This document shows positions 40,494-49,263 of a stretch of DNA of 64,000 nt, piece after piece; positions within the stretch are counted from its first letter, which is position 1, and each line of letters starts with the position of its first letter. The notes beneath the pieces are model-generated. The model saw only the letters and a list, made by a program, of their open reading frames with translations. It searched no databases and was not told the origin of the DNA. Position numbers and translations under genes: made by a program. This stretch comes from Streptomyces sp. NRRL S-1022 (lineage in GTDB: Bacteria > Actinomycetota > Actinomycetes > Streptomycetales > Streptomycetaceae), in NCBI RefSeq assembly GCF_000720135.1, contig NZ_JOIU01000004.1:62001-126000 (forward strand), given 5' to 3'.

Positions 40494-41354
40494 TCAGCCG
40501 AGTTCGAGCGTGGTCACGCCGAACACCCGCTCCCGGGCATGGGCACGCACCGGACCGGTGTACATGCGGGCGGTCTCGAACGAGGGCCGCAGTCCGGCCT
40601 CTTCGGCCAGGGCGACGCCGGCCGCGTTCGGCTCGGGCACGTCGATCGCGATCCCGCGGCCGGTCACGTCGGCGGTCAGGGCGTCGAACAGGGCCCGGGC
40701 GTCGTCGGCGGTGTCCGCGAACAGGGGGCCGAGGCGCAGGGTGTCGTGACCGGGGCGGATCACGCCGTACCCGGTCGGGCGCCCGCCGTCCTCGCGGACG
40801 ACGGCCCGGTGGCCGGGTGCGGTGAGCCACTCGGCGAGGAAGCGGGGCCGGTCGGCGGGGTGGCAGGCGCTGTCGTAGGCGGTGAGCGCGGCCAGATCGG
40901 CGCGGGTGGCGGGGCGTACGCCGGCGGGCACGGCGCGCTCGGGGGCGGTGCCGGTGAACCGGATGGTGCGGTGGGCGAGCCGGAACCCGGACTGCCGGTA
41001 GTTGTCCTGCTGCGCCACGACTCCGTCGAGGCCGACGGTCCGGTTCCCGGCGTGCGCCAGGGCCGTCTTCCAGGTGGTGAGCCCGTGCCCGCGGCCGCGC
41101 AGGCCGGGGCGGACGAGGTAGCAGCCGAGGAAGGCGAAGTCGGGTCCGTGGTTGACGACGGAGACGGCGGACACCGGCTCACCGTCGATCCGGCCCAGGA
41201 AGAAGCCCTCGGGGTCCTGCGCGAAGAAGGCGGGCCCGTCGGACAGCCCGGGGTTCCAGCCCTCCGCCGCCGCCCACCCGCTGATCACCGGCCAGTCGGC
41301 GAGGGTGGCCTGGGTGACGACGAGGTCCTGGGGGGCGGGGGCCGCAGAGGTCAT
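40494..41354 (-). CDS. GNAT acetyltransferase with C-terminal Acetyltransf_18-like domain
   Basis: 286-residue protein. The N-terminal GNAT domain holds the CoA loop in YLVRPGLRGRGHGLTTWKTA (about 90-109). The second half (VRPATRADLAALTAYDSACH, then GPLFADTADDARALFDAL) resembles the Acetyltransf_18 domain often fused to it. The substrate is unknown. The start is ATG 41354; the long in-frame extension upstream lacks codon bias. Confidence 0.85.
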   Translation of the reverse strand: MTSAAPAPQDLVVTQATLADWPVISGWAAAEGWNPGLSDGPAFFAQDPEGFFLGRIDGEPVSAVSVVNHGPDFAFLGCYLVRPGLRGRGHGLTTWKTALAHAGNRTVGLDGVVAQQDNYRQSGFRLAHRTIRFTGTAPERAVPAGVRPATRADLAALTAYDSACHPADRPRFLAEWLTAPGHRAVVREDGGRPTGYGVIRPGHDTLRLGPLFADTADDARALFDALTADVTGRGIAIDVPEPNAAGVALAEEAGLRPSFETARMYTGPVRAHARERVFGVTTLELG

Positions 41355-41760
41355 CGATACGCTCCGTTTCCGTCGGGGTCGGTGCCGTACGGCACGGGCC
41401 TCGGCCGCACCGCCCGCAGCATCCTTCCGGATCAACGGGGGGCGCGCCACGGGGAGATCAGCCGATGCGGGGGCACGGCGCGGGCGTTCCGGCGCGGGCG
41501 CGACCGCTGCGGTGCGACGGCCGGCCGTCCGTCCCCGGGCATCGGCACGCCGACCGCGTCGGGCCCGAACACCCGCGCGCCGCAAAGAGGTCCGTGAGCG
41601 CCGGTCCTGCTCTCAGGAGCCCGGCTCGGCTCCGGTAAGCGTCCGGGTCCGACGATCGGGCCGACGTCCGGGGACGTCGGCCCGATCGACCGGTCCGGGC
41701 AGCCGGGGGCACCGGCGCTGCGGCCCCGCCGGGTCGACGGCCGGGGGGCCGTGGGGAGCG
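41355..41760. other. 406-base gap upstream of GNAT and downstream of chaplin
   Basis: No gene with convincing bias or motifs is present. It contains the GNAT promoter region at the left and a very strong chaplin terminator hairpin at 41653-41688. Confidence 0.55.
41653..41688 (-). terminator. 17-bp perfect stem terminator of the chaplin gene
   Basis: CGATCGGGCCGACGTCC (41653-41669) is followed by two G and its exact complement (41672-41688). It lies 72 bases past the chaplin stop. It is the longest perfect hairpin that I found in the window. Confidence 0.85.
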
Positions 41761-42441
41761 TCAGCAGGGGCCGGCGGGGCGGAAGCGGCGGTAGAGGATC
41801 GCGCCCGTGAGCAGGAGCGCGGCGCTGCCGGCGACGGCCGGGGCCGCCAGGTCCGCTCCGGTGTGGGCCAGCGTGGACGTGGTCGTCCGCGGGGTGGTGT
41901 GGGGGATGCGGGGGGCGGTGTGGTGGGCCGGGGGCTTGGGTGCCCGCGGCTTCGGCACCGGGCGCGGGGCCTCGACGGGCCCGTTGACCGCCTGGTTGCC
42001 CTGGGCCGGGTTGCCGATGCCGACCACGTCGACGCTGTTGCCGGTGACGTTCACGGGCAGGTCGACGGGGAGCTGGACAGCGTTGCCGGACAGGACGCCG
42101 GGCGAGTCGCTGGTGGCGCCGTGCGCGGCCGCCCCGCCGGAGGTGGCCGACGCGGCCCCCCGGCCCGCGCCGCCGCTCTTGCCGCCGCCGGTGTCGGCAC
42201 ACGCGTTGCCCGCGGCCGGGTTGAGGAGTCCCACGACGTTCACCGTGTTGCCGCAGACGTTCACCGGCACGTGCACCGGCAGCTGGATGCCGTTGCCGGA
42301 GATCAGCCCCGGCGAGTCGGCCGCCACGGCCTCGGCGTCGGCACCGCCGGCCGCGAAAGCGGCGGACACCGGCAGCGCCACGGCCATCGCGCCGGACGCG
42401 GCGACGACGGCGATCACACCGTTTCGGGTAGCCCGTCTCAT
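41761..42441 (-). CDS. long chaplin with LAHTG sortase signal
   Basis: 226-residue cell-surface amyloid-type protein for aerial growth. The signal peptide is residues 1-31. Chaplin domain 1 is about 42-82 (GLISGNGIQLPVHVPVNVCG, then NPAAGNAC) with C63 and C81. Domain 2 is about 112-153 (GVLSGNAVQLPVDLPVNVTG, then NPAQGNQA), where both cysteines are replaced (T133, Q150). A Pro-rich spacer leads to the sorting signal LAHTG (191-195), a membrane helix and a basic tail, so a class E-type sortase would anchor it to the wall. AGGA lies five bases before ATG 42441. Confidence 0.95.
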   Translation of the reverse strand: MRRATRNGVIAVVAASGAMAVALPVSAAFAAGGADAEAVAADSPGLISGNGIQLPVHVPVNVCGNTVNVVGLLNPAAGNACADTGGGKSGGAGRGAASATSGGAAAHGATSDSPGVLSGNAVQLPVDLPVNVTGNSVDVVGIGNPAQGNQAVNGPVEAPRPVPKPRAPKPPAHHTAPRIPHTTPRTTTSTLAHTGADLAAPAVAGSAALLLTGAILYRRFRPAGPC

Positions 42442-42467
42442 AGGTTCCTGCCTTCCAGACGTCATCA

Positions 42468-42481
42468 CGGGTACGTACCCG
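42468..42481. promoter_or_regulatory. CGGGTACGTACCCG palindrome in the chaplin leader
   Basis: A perfect 14-base palindrome 27 bases before the chaplin ATG. Its minus-strand GGGTAC has GCCT 16 bases upstream, which fits a SigB-type promoter, but the short -35 consensus makes chance agreement quite possible. It may instead be an operator. Confidence 0.4.
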
Positions 42482-42726
42482 CACCACTTAAAACGCAGGC
42501 GAACCATCCGAGGTATGGCTTATCGGTCTTTCACCCCATCGAGCGGCACTGTTATCGAACAGGACGCAAAGCCGACCAATGATCACCAACAGGTCATGGC
42601 GGAGGCGGAGTGTACGCCTGCGGACGGCGTCCCGCTCGCCGGGAGGCGGGCCGTACGGGGCCCGCTTATGGTGATCCGAGGGCACGGCCCCCGGTCCGTG
42701 GCGGGCATGCGCCCCGGGAGGCGACC

Positions 42727-44331
42727 ATGCTGGCCAAGCTGTCCAAACGGCCCGCCGTGCGGCGCTGCGCGGGTGCCTCGGCCCTCGCCCTGGCCCTGTT
42801 CGGAGCTGGGCTGCCCGCGGCTGCCGCCGACCGTCCGCAGCCCGACCTGTCGCGGTTCTACCGGCAGAAGCCGGCCTGGGCCGCCTGCCGCGGCCCGGAC
42901 ATGCCGAAGGACCTCCAGTGCGCGAAGGTCACCGTCCCGCTGGACTACGCACGCCCGCAGGCAGGCACCCTCGACCTGGCACTGGCCCGCTACCGCGCCA
43001 CCGGCACGTCCCGGGGCTCGGTGCTGCTGAACTTCGGCGGCCCGGGCGTCGCCGGCATCCCCGAGCTGGCCACCGGGGGCAAGCAGTTCATGGACCTGAC
43101 CAACGGCTACGACGTGGTGACCTTCGATCCGCGCGGAGTCGGCCGGTCCTCCCCCGTCAGCTGCGGGGAAGGCAGCGATGTCGCCGCGGGCGTGACGGAG
43201 GAGAACGCCGACCTCGGCCGCCCGCAGGCACTGCTCGCGCGGTTGCGGCAGGCCGCCGAGCAGTGCGCCCGGCACTCCGGCCCGGTGCTCCCCCACATCG
43301 GCACCGTGAACGCCTCCCGCGACCTGGACGTCATCCGCCAGGCACTCGGCGACGACAAGCTCAACTACCTCGGGTTCTCCTACGGCAGCCGGCTCGGCGC
43401 GGTCTACGCGGCGCAGTTCCCGGGCAAGGTCGGCCGGATCACCCTCGACGGCGTCGACACGCTGACCGAGTCGCTGGCCGAGCAGGGGGTGGCGGGTGCC
43501 GAGGGGCAGCAGACGGCACTGGAGGACTTCCTGGACTGGTGCACGACGGACCTCGCCTGCCCGTTCGGGCAGGACCGGCGCGCGGCCGGCGACCAGGTGC
43601 TCCGGCTGGTGCGCTCGCTCGACGAGAACCCGGTGCCCACCGACTTCGGCGGCAGGTTCTCCGGCCAGGACCTGGTGGGTGCCATCGGGCAGGCGCTGTA
43701 CAGCAAGGAGCTGTGGCCCTCGCTGGAGCGTGCGCTGGGGTCCCTGATCGAGGACGGCGACACCCGGCGCGTGCTGGCCTTCGCCACGGGCGGCATCGGC
43801 CTGCCCGCCGGCCGGCACCGCGGCGACGGCGGCCTGGTCGGCGCGCAGGACGTCCCGGCGGACAACCTGCCGGCCGCGCTGATGGCGGTCAACTGCGCGG
43901 ACGACCCCGACCGGCCCACCGCGGCACGGCTCACCAGGGACCTGCGGGAGCTGCAGGCCGCCTACGACCAGGCCTCGCCGGTGTTCGGCCGCTACCGGCT
44001 GACCCAGCTGCTGATGTGCTACGGCCGGCCCCGGGGCACCGACTTCGTCCGCGACCACGTGCGGGACGTGCACTCGGCGAAGATGCTGCTGGTCGGCACG
44101 CGCGGCGACCCGGCGACACCGTTCCGGTGGACCGAGGAGACGGCCCGCCGGCTCGGCCCGTCGGCGGTGGTGCTCGACAACAAGGGCGACGGCCACACCG
44201 GCTACTCCTCCTCAACGTGCGTACACCGCGAGGTCAACGACTTCCTGCTGTACGGCTCGCTGCCCGCGAGCGGCAGCTCCTGCCCGGCGGACGCGGCCGG
44301 CGAGGGCGTCACCTCCGGCGGCACCGCCTGA
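42727..44331 (+). CDS. secreted tripeptidyl aminopeptidase-type protease (S33)
   Basis: 534-residue secreted alpha/beta hydrolase of the Streptomyces Tap/SlpD group, which removes tripeptides from protein N-termini. Signal peptide is about 1-34 (ALALALFGAGLPAAAA). The oxyanion segment is LNFGGPGVAG, the nucleophile S218 is in GFSYGS, the Asp is in GTRGDPATP and the His in GDGHTGYS. The length matches the family. GGGAGG precedes ATG 42727. It is divergent from the chaplin gene across 285 bases. Confidence 0.9.
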   Translation: MLAKLSKRPAVRRCAGASALALALFGAGLPAAAADRPQPDLSRFYRQKPAWAACRGPDMPKDLQCAKVTVPLDYARPQAGTLDLALARYRATGTSRGSVLLNFGGPGVAGIPELATGGKQFMDLTNGYDVVTFDPRGVGRSSPVSCGEGSDVAAGVTEENADLGRPQALLARLRQAAEQCARHSGPVLPHIGTVNASRDLDVIRQALGDDKLNYLGFSYGSRLGAVYAAQFPGKVGRITLDGVDTLTESLAEQGVAGAEGQQTALEDFLDWCTTDLACPFGQDRRAAGDQVLRLVRSLDENPVPTDFGGRFSGQDLVGAIGQALYSKELWPSLERALGSLIEDGDTRRVLAFATGGIGLPAGRHRGDGGLVGAQDVPADNLPAALMAVNCADDPDRPTAARLTRDLRELQAAYDQASPVFGRYRLTQLLMCYGRPRGTDFVRDHVRDVHSAKMLLVGTRGDPATPFRWTEETARRLGPSAVVLDNKGDGHTGYSSSTCVHREVNDFLLYGSLPASGSSCPADAAGEGVTSGGTA

Positions 44332-44489
44332 CGGCCGTACCCGACCGGCCGGTGACAGAAGTGGCGCAACCGGGTGACAGCCGCGAACCGGGGCAACCTT
44401 CCGGTCACCCCGGTCGTCCCACTCAGCAGGCGCGCCCAGGCCGCCGTATCCCGCACGACCGCACACGACCACTCCAGGGGGACACCGTC

Positions 44490-45014
44490 ATGCGTATGCG
44501 CACCACCCTCGCCGTACCCGCCGCCGCGGCCGCCGTGGCGGCCCTGCTGCTCACCGCACCGCAGAGCCAGGCCGCCGCCGGCCCCGACCGCCCCGTCCGC
44601 TGCGCCGAGAAGTCGCTGACGCTGCGGGCGAAGGCCGTGCCCGGCCACCCGACCGTGCTGCGGGTCGGCGTCACCAACCGGGGCACGCGCGCCTGCGTCG
44701 TCGACCGCGTGCCCACGGTGACCTTCGGTGACCTGGACGGGGCGGCGCTGCCCGTGCCGCAGGGCGGCACCGGCACCTACCGGCTCGCGGGGCGCGGCAC
44801 GGCCTACGCCGACGTCCGGACCATCGCGAACCCGGCGGACCCCGAGGCCCGCCGGGTGGACGCGGTCACCGTGGCCGCGTCGGCCGCGCACTGGGGCCGC
44901 TCCTTCACCGCCGGGCAGCTCGGCACCGGCCGGCGGGTCCTGGTCTGGGAGCCGGTGACGACGTGGTGGCAGAAGTCGGCGGCGGCCGCGGACCGCGCCA
45001 TCGGGCTCAGCTGA
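44490..45014 (+). CDS. secreted DUF4232-like protein
   Basis: 174-residue exported protein. Signal peptide is about 1-29 (AVPAAAAAVAALLLTAPQSQ). The mature part is a beta-sandwich with a Cys pair (RCAEKSLTLRAKAV, RACVVDRVPTVTFGDLDG), as in the DUF4232 family of Streptomyces secreted proteins of unknown function. AGGGGG lies before the ATG. Its 3' end overlaps the convergent asparagine synthetase gene by eight bases. Confidence 0.78.
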   Translation: MRMRTTLAVPAAAAAVAALLLTAPQSQAAAGPDRPVRCAEKSLTLRAKAVPGHPTVLRVGVTNRGTRACVVDRVPTVTFGDLDGAALPVPQGGTGTYRLAGRGTAYADVRTIANPADPEARRVDAVTVAASAAHWGRSFTAGQLGTGRRVLVWEPVTTWWQKSAAAADRAIGLS

Positions 45015-46848
45015 GGACCAGCTCCGGCGTGTAGAGGTCCAGCCATCCCGCCAGGTCCAGGGTGCGTTCCAGACCGCGCCGGGCCGCCTGGGTGCTGACC
45101 GGCGCCTCGCGCTCGGCGGCGGCCCGGACCCGGTCCCGGTCGACCAGGTCGAAGACGGGGTGGGCGGGCCGGGCGAGCAGCTCCTTGGCCTGCTCCTGGA
45201 GGGCGCGGGCGTACCGGGGGTCCTGCGTGGACGGGTACGGGCTCTTCACACGGTCGTACACCGAGCGCGGCAGGACGTCCGCCGACGCCTCCCGGAGCAG
45301 GCTCTTCTCCCGGCCGTCGAAGGACTTCAGCGCCCACGGGGCGTTGTAGACGTACTCGACCAGCCGGTGGTCGCAGAACGGCACCCGCACCTCCAGGCCG
45401 ACGGCCATGCTCATCCGGTCCTTGCGGTCGAGCAGCATGCGCACGAAGCGGGTCAGGTGCAGGTGGCTGATCTGCCGCATCCGGTACTCGAAGTCGCTCT
45501 CGCCGTCGAGCCGGTCGATGCCGGTGACGGCGGTGCGGTAGCCGTCGGCCACGTAGCTTTCCAGGTCGAGGGTCTTGGCGAGGTCGGCGCGCACCACGTC
45601 GGCGTCCTCGCCGAAGTGGCGGCCCATGGTCGCCAGCCACGGGAAGGTGTCGGCGCGCCGCGCCTCCTCGTCGAAGAACTGGAGGTAGCCGCCGAAGACC
45701 TCGTCGGCGGACTCCCCGGACAGGGCCACCGTGGACTTCTCCCGGATGGCGCGGAAGAGCAGCAGCAGCGAGCTGTCCATGTCACCGAGGCCCGAGGGCA
45801 GGTCGCGGGCCCGGATCACCTGGGCGCGCACGGCGGGGTCGGCGAGGGCCTCGGCGTCGAGCACGATGTCCTGGTGGTCGGTGTTCGCGAGCTTGGCCAC
45901 GTCGTGCACGAACGGGGTGTCGGGGGTGCCGCGCAGTTCGTCGGCGACGAAGTTGTCTGCCTGGCCGACGAAGTCGACGGCGAAGCTGCGCACCTTCTCG
46001 CCCTGTTCGGCGAGTTGCCGGGCGGCGATGGCGGTCATGGCGGAGGAGTCGAGGCCGCCGGAGAGCAGGGTGCAGCGCGGCACGTCGGCGACCAGCTGGC
46101 GGCGCACGATGTCGTCCAGGAGCGAGCGCACGGTGGCGATGGTGGTGTCGCGGTCGTCGGTGTGCGGGCGGGTCTCCAGGCGCCAGTACACGCGGGTGGA
46201 CAGGCCGGTGCGGCCGACGGTGACGACCGTGCCGGGCTCCACCTCGCGCATGCCGTCCCAGACGGCGTGTCCGGGCGTCTTGACCATGACGAACAGTTCG
46301 CGCAGGCCGTCCAGCCTGACACGGGGCCGGGCCAGCGGGTTGGCGAGGATCGCCTTGGGTTCCGAGCCGAACAGCACGCCGTCCGGGGTGCGGTGGTAGT
46401 AGAAGGGCTTGATGCCCATGCGGTCGCGGATCATCACGAGTTTGCCGTGCCGGCCGTCCCACACGGCGAACGCGTACATGCCGTTCAGCCGTTCGGCGAC
46501 CGCGTCGCCCCACTCCAGATAGCCGTGCAGCACGACCTCGGTGTCGGAGTCGGTGGTGAACCGGTGGCCCCGGTCCGCGAGTTCCCGGCGCAGTTCGGTG
46601 AAGTTGTAGGCCTCACCGGAGTAGACGAGGGCGACCGTGCCCTCGGGGGTGTGCAGGGACATCGGCTGGCGGCCGCCGGGGAGGTCGATGATGGCGAGCC
46701 GGCGGTGCCCCAGGGCGGCGGGGCCCTCCGCCCAGGTGCCGCGGTCGTCCGGGCCCCGGCAGGCCATCGTCTCGGTCATCGCATGCAATGTGGTGGCCTC
46801 GGCCGTGAGGTCACGGTCGAAGGAAACCCATCCGGTGATGCCGCACAT
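45007..46848 (-). CDS. asnB: asparagine synthetase (glutamine-hydrolysing)
   Basis: 613-residue two-domain enzyme making asparagine from aspartate, ATP and glutamine. The class II glutaminase nucleophile is C2 (MCGITGWV), with RGPDDRGTW and YSGEAYNF lining the site. The synthetase domain has the pyrophosphate loop SGGLDSS and the ALSGESADEVFGGY motif. AGGAGG lies six bases upstream of the ATG. Some Streptomyces paralogues serve secondary metabolism, but nothing adjacent suggests that here. Confidence 0.94.
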   Translation of the reverse strand: MCGITGWVSFDRDLTAEATTLHAMTETMACRGPDDRGTWAEGPAALGHRRLAIIDLPGGRQPMSLHTPEGTVALVYSGEAYNFTELRRELADRGHRFTTDSDTEVVLHGYLEWGDAVAERLNGMYAFAVWDGRHGKLVMIRDRMGIKPFYYHRTPDGVLFGSEPKAILANPLARPRVRLDGLRELFVMVKTPGHAVWDGMREVEPGTVVTVGRTGLSTRVYWRLETRPHTDDRDTTIATVRSLLDDIVRRQLVADVPRCTLLSGGLDSSAMTAIAARQLAEQGEKVRSFAVDFVGQADNFVADELRGTPDTPFVHDVAKLANTDHQDIVLDAEALADPAVRAQVIRARDLPSGLGDMDSSLLLLFRAIREKSTVALSGESADEVFGGYLQFFDEEARRADTFPWLATMGRHFGEDADVVRADLAKTLDLESYVADGYRTAVTGIDRLDGESDFEYRMRQISHLHLTRFVRMLLDRKDRMSMAVGLEVRVPFCDHRLVEYVYNAPWALKSFDGREKSLLREASADVLPRSVYDRVKSPYPSTQDPRYARALQEQAKELLARPAHPVFDLVDRDRVRAAAEREAPVSTQAARRGLERTLDLAGWLDLYTPELVLS

Positions 46849-47126
46849 GCGCTACCTCCTGCCTCCGGGCGCCCGCCGCACCCTCGCTCACCTGCGGTTC
46901 CGTGGTGCCGGGAGGGCCGGCCGGGCAAACCAGTTGTATTGGGCACCTATATGACGAGCCTCCGTCAGGCGTTCGGGCGTGTCAACGCGGACGTAACACG
47001 GCACGGCCGGCCGGCCCTCGATTCCGGCCGCGTTTTGCCTCAGCAAAATCCACGGACGCGCGCGCTACCGCGCCGGGGGCGACAGGAACCGGCCACGAGC
47101 AAAGTCTTCCTCAAGACACCGGCGCG
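46849..47126. other. intergenic upstream of asnB
   Basis: 278 bases between two minus-strand genes. A relatively AT-rich patch at 46930-46960 is a plausible asnB promoter region. I see no gene and no strong hairpin. Confidence 0.45.
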
Positions 47127-47906
47127 TCACGGCTTCGGGGTCAGAAAGGAGTCGAGCGCCCCGGTCAGTTCGGCCGGCTTCTCCACCGGCAGCTCGTGAC
47201 CCGCGTCCAGCACGCGGACGACGGCGTCGGGGTAGGCCTTGGCCAGCCGGAGCATCTGCCGCACCGGCAGCTGGACGTCGTGGTAGCCGTGCACCATCAG
47301 GGTCGGTACGGAGATCTCGCCGGCCCGGTCCAGGACGTCGAAGGCCCGCATCGCGCCGTAGAGCGTCATGACGACCTCGCGCGGGGTGGCGGCGGAGGCG
47401 CGGATGTGCGCCCGGATCTCCTCGCGCGGGTAGCCGGGCGCGAAGGCCCGCTGGATGTTGGCGGCCACGAACAGCTTGAACGGCACGAGGGTCGAGGCCG
47501 CCATCAGCAGGCCCCGGCCGCGGCTGTAGGCCATCCTGCCGATGGAGTTGACCAGCACCAGCCGCTCCACCCGTGCCGGGTGCGCGAGGGCGATGGTCTG
47601 CGCGATCATTCCGCCCATCGAGTGGCCGACCGGCACGCACCGCTCCACCCCGAGGTGGTCGAGGAGCGCGACGACGTCCCGGGCCAGGTGGGCGATGGTG
47701 GGCACCCCGGCACCGCTGCTCTCCCCGTGCCCGCGCAGGTCCAGCCGGATCACCCGGCGCCGCGCCGAGAAGTGGGCCGTCTGGTGGTCCCAGCGGTGCC
47801 GGTTCGCGGTCCAGCCGTGCACGAACACCAGCGGCACGTCCGCCGCGTCGCGGGGCCCTTCGTCGTCGTACGTCAGGGCCGCTCCGTCGACTTCGAGCTG
47901 CGGCAT
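47127..47906 (-). CDS. alpha/beta hydrolase
   Basis: 259-residue hydrolase with oxyanion motif VHGWTANRHRWDHQ, nucleophile Ser in PVGHSMGGM (about residue 95), Asp in MVHGYHDVQLP and His in DAGHELPVEKP. It is cytosolic, with no signal peptide. Esterase, lactonase or C-C hydrolase activity is possible and the substrate is unknown. It is divergent from the baeRF-type gene. Confidence 0.88.
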   Translation of the reverse strand: MPQLEVDGAALTYDDEGPRDAADVPLVFVHGWTANRHRWDHQTAHFSARRRVIRLDLRGHGESSGAGVPTIAHLARDVVALLDHLGVERCVPVGHSMGGMIAQTIALAHPARVERLVLVNSIGRMAYSRGRGLLMAASTLVPFKLFVAANIQRAFAPGYPREEIRAHIRASAATPREVVMTLYGAMRAFDVLDRAGEISVPTLMVHGYHDVQLPVRQMLRLAKAYPDAVVRVLDAGHELPVEKPAELTGALDSFLTPKP

Positions 47907-48064
47907 GGTGGCCTCCTGGGGTTGTGCTGCGGTCCGGTTACCGGCCGGTACGGTATCCGGCGCCGGGCCCCCGCGTCACCGTTTCCGCCCGGGGGATCCC
48001 GCGGCGGCTCCCGATCCGGATTACCCCGAATGCCGTACCCGTGAATCGGACCTATCGTTCTGTC

Positions 48065-49159
48065 ATGGAGCACGCACTGAGTCCCGCGACCCTCGCCGAA
48101 CTGCGGCGCCCGCGCCCGTATCCCGCGGTGTCCGTGCTGACCCCGACGCACCGCCGGGAACCCGAGAACGGCCAGGACCCCGTCCGGCTGCGCAACGTGG
48201 TCACCGAGGCCCGCCGGCGCCTGGAGACCGATCCCGCCGTCACCCGCGAGCGGCGCAACGAGGTCGTCGCGCAGCTCGACCGGGCGCTGGCGGAAGTGGA
48301 CCTGGCACACGCCGAGGACGGCCTGGTCATCTTCGCCGCCCCCGGCGAGCACCAGGTGTGGTCCCTGGCGCGTGCCGTCCCCGAGCGCGTGGTGCTGTCC
48401 GACACCTTCCTGACCCGCAACCTGGTGGCCGCACAGGCCGCCGAGCGCCCGTTCTGGGTGCTGTCGATCTCCGCCGACCACGTCACGCTGTGGAGCGGCG
48501 GCGAGGACCGGGTCGTGCAGGACCGCTCGGGCGGCTTCCCGCTGGAGCGCCGGCAGGAGAACTTCGACCCCGAGCGCCAGATGCGCACGGGCGGACTGCC
48601 GAGCACCTTCAGCGACGAGGGCACCCGTCAGTTCCTGCGCGAGGCGGACGCCGCCATGAGCGCGGTCCTGCGCGAGCAGCCCCGGCCGCTGTACGTCACC
48701 GGCGAGCAGGCGGGGCTGTCCCTGCTCGACGAGGTCGGCAGCGCCGCCAAGTGCGCCGTCCACGTCCCGCACGGCGGCCTCGCGCACGCCGGTCCCGAGG
48801 CCGTCTGGCAGGCGCTGCGGCCGGTGCTGGAGGCGGAGTCCCGCAAGGACGCCACGGCCGTGGTCCGGGAGCTGACCTCGGCGCGCGGTCACCGGACGTA
48901 CGCGGCCGGGCTGGACGAGCTGTGGCAGAGCGCCCGCGAGGGCCGGGTCCGGCTGCTGGCCGTGGAGGAGAACTTCCGGGCCACCGTCCGCGATCTGGGC
49001 GAGCACCTGGTACCGGCCGAGCCCGGCGACCTGGACGCCCGCGACGACATCGTGGACGAGATCGTCGAGCAGTGCCTGGAGACCGGCGCCGAGGTCCGTT
49101 TCGTGCCCGACGGCACGCTCGTCGACGCCGACGGCATCGCCGGGGTGCTGCGGTACTGA
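48065..49159 (+). CDS. baeRF3-type (release-factor-like) protein
   Basis: 364-residue protein resembling the bacterial archaeo-eukaryotic release factor family 3, predicted from fold and context to act on stalled ribosomes or translation stress; some are annotated as chemotaxis proteins. Landmarks are YPAVSVLTPTHRREPENGQD at the N-terminus, LARAVPERVVLSDTFLTRNL and a C-terminal release-factor-like segment (GDLDARDDIVDEIVEQCLET, GAEVRFVPDGTL). No Shine-Dalgarno is present; TATCGT (48053-48058) ends six bases before the ATG, so the message is probably leaderless. Confidence 0.75.
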   Translation: MEHALSPATLAELRRPRPYPAVSVLTPTHRREPENGQDPVRLRNVVTEARRRLETDPAVTRERRNEVVAQLDRALAEVDLAHAEDGLVIFAAPGEHQVWSLARAVPERVVLSDTFLTRNLVAAQAAERPFWVLSISADHVTLWSGGEDRVVQDRSGGFPLERRQENFDPERQMRTGGLPSTFSDEGTRQFLREADAAMSAVLREQPRPLYVTGEQAGLSLLDEVGSAAKCAVHVPHGGLAHAGPEAVWQALRPVLEAESRKDATAVVRELTSARGHRTYAAGLDELWQSAREGRVRLLAVEENFRATVRDLGEHLVPAEPGDLDARDDIVDEIVEQCLETGAEVRFVPDGTLVDADGIAGVLRY

Positions 49160-49165
49160 CACGGT

Positions 49166-49185
49166 GGTACCGACCCCGCGGTACC
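49166..49185 (+). terminator. possible weak terminator
   Basis: GGTACCG and CGGTACC form a seven-base stem with a six-base loop just after the baeRF-type stop. It is short, so confidence is modest. Confidence 0.35.
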
Positions 49186-49263
49186 GGCCCTGGAACACCG
49201 GAAGGCTGCGCTCCCGCGTCGGCGTACGCTACGGCGTGATCGTCGGCGTAAGGGAGCGCGCGC

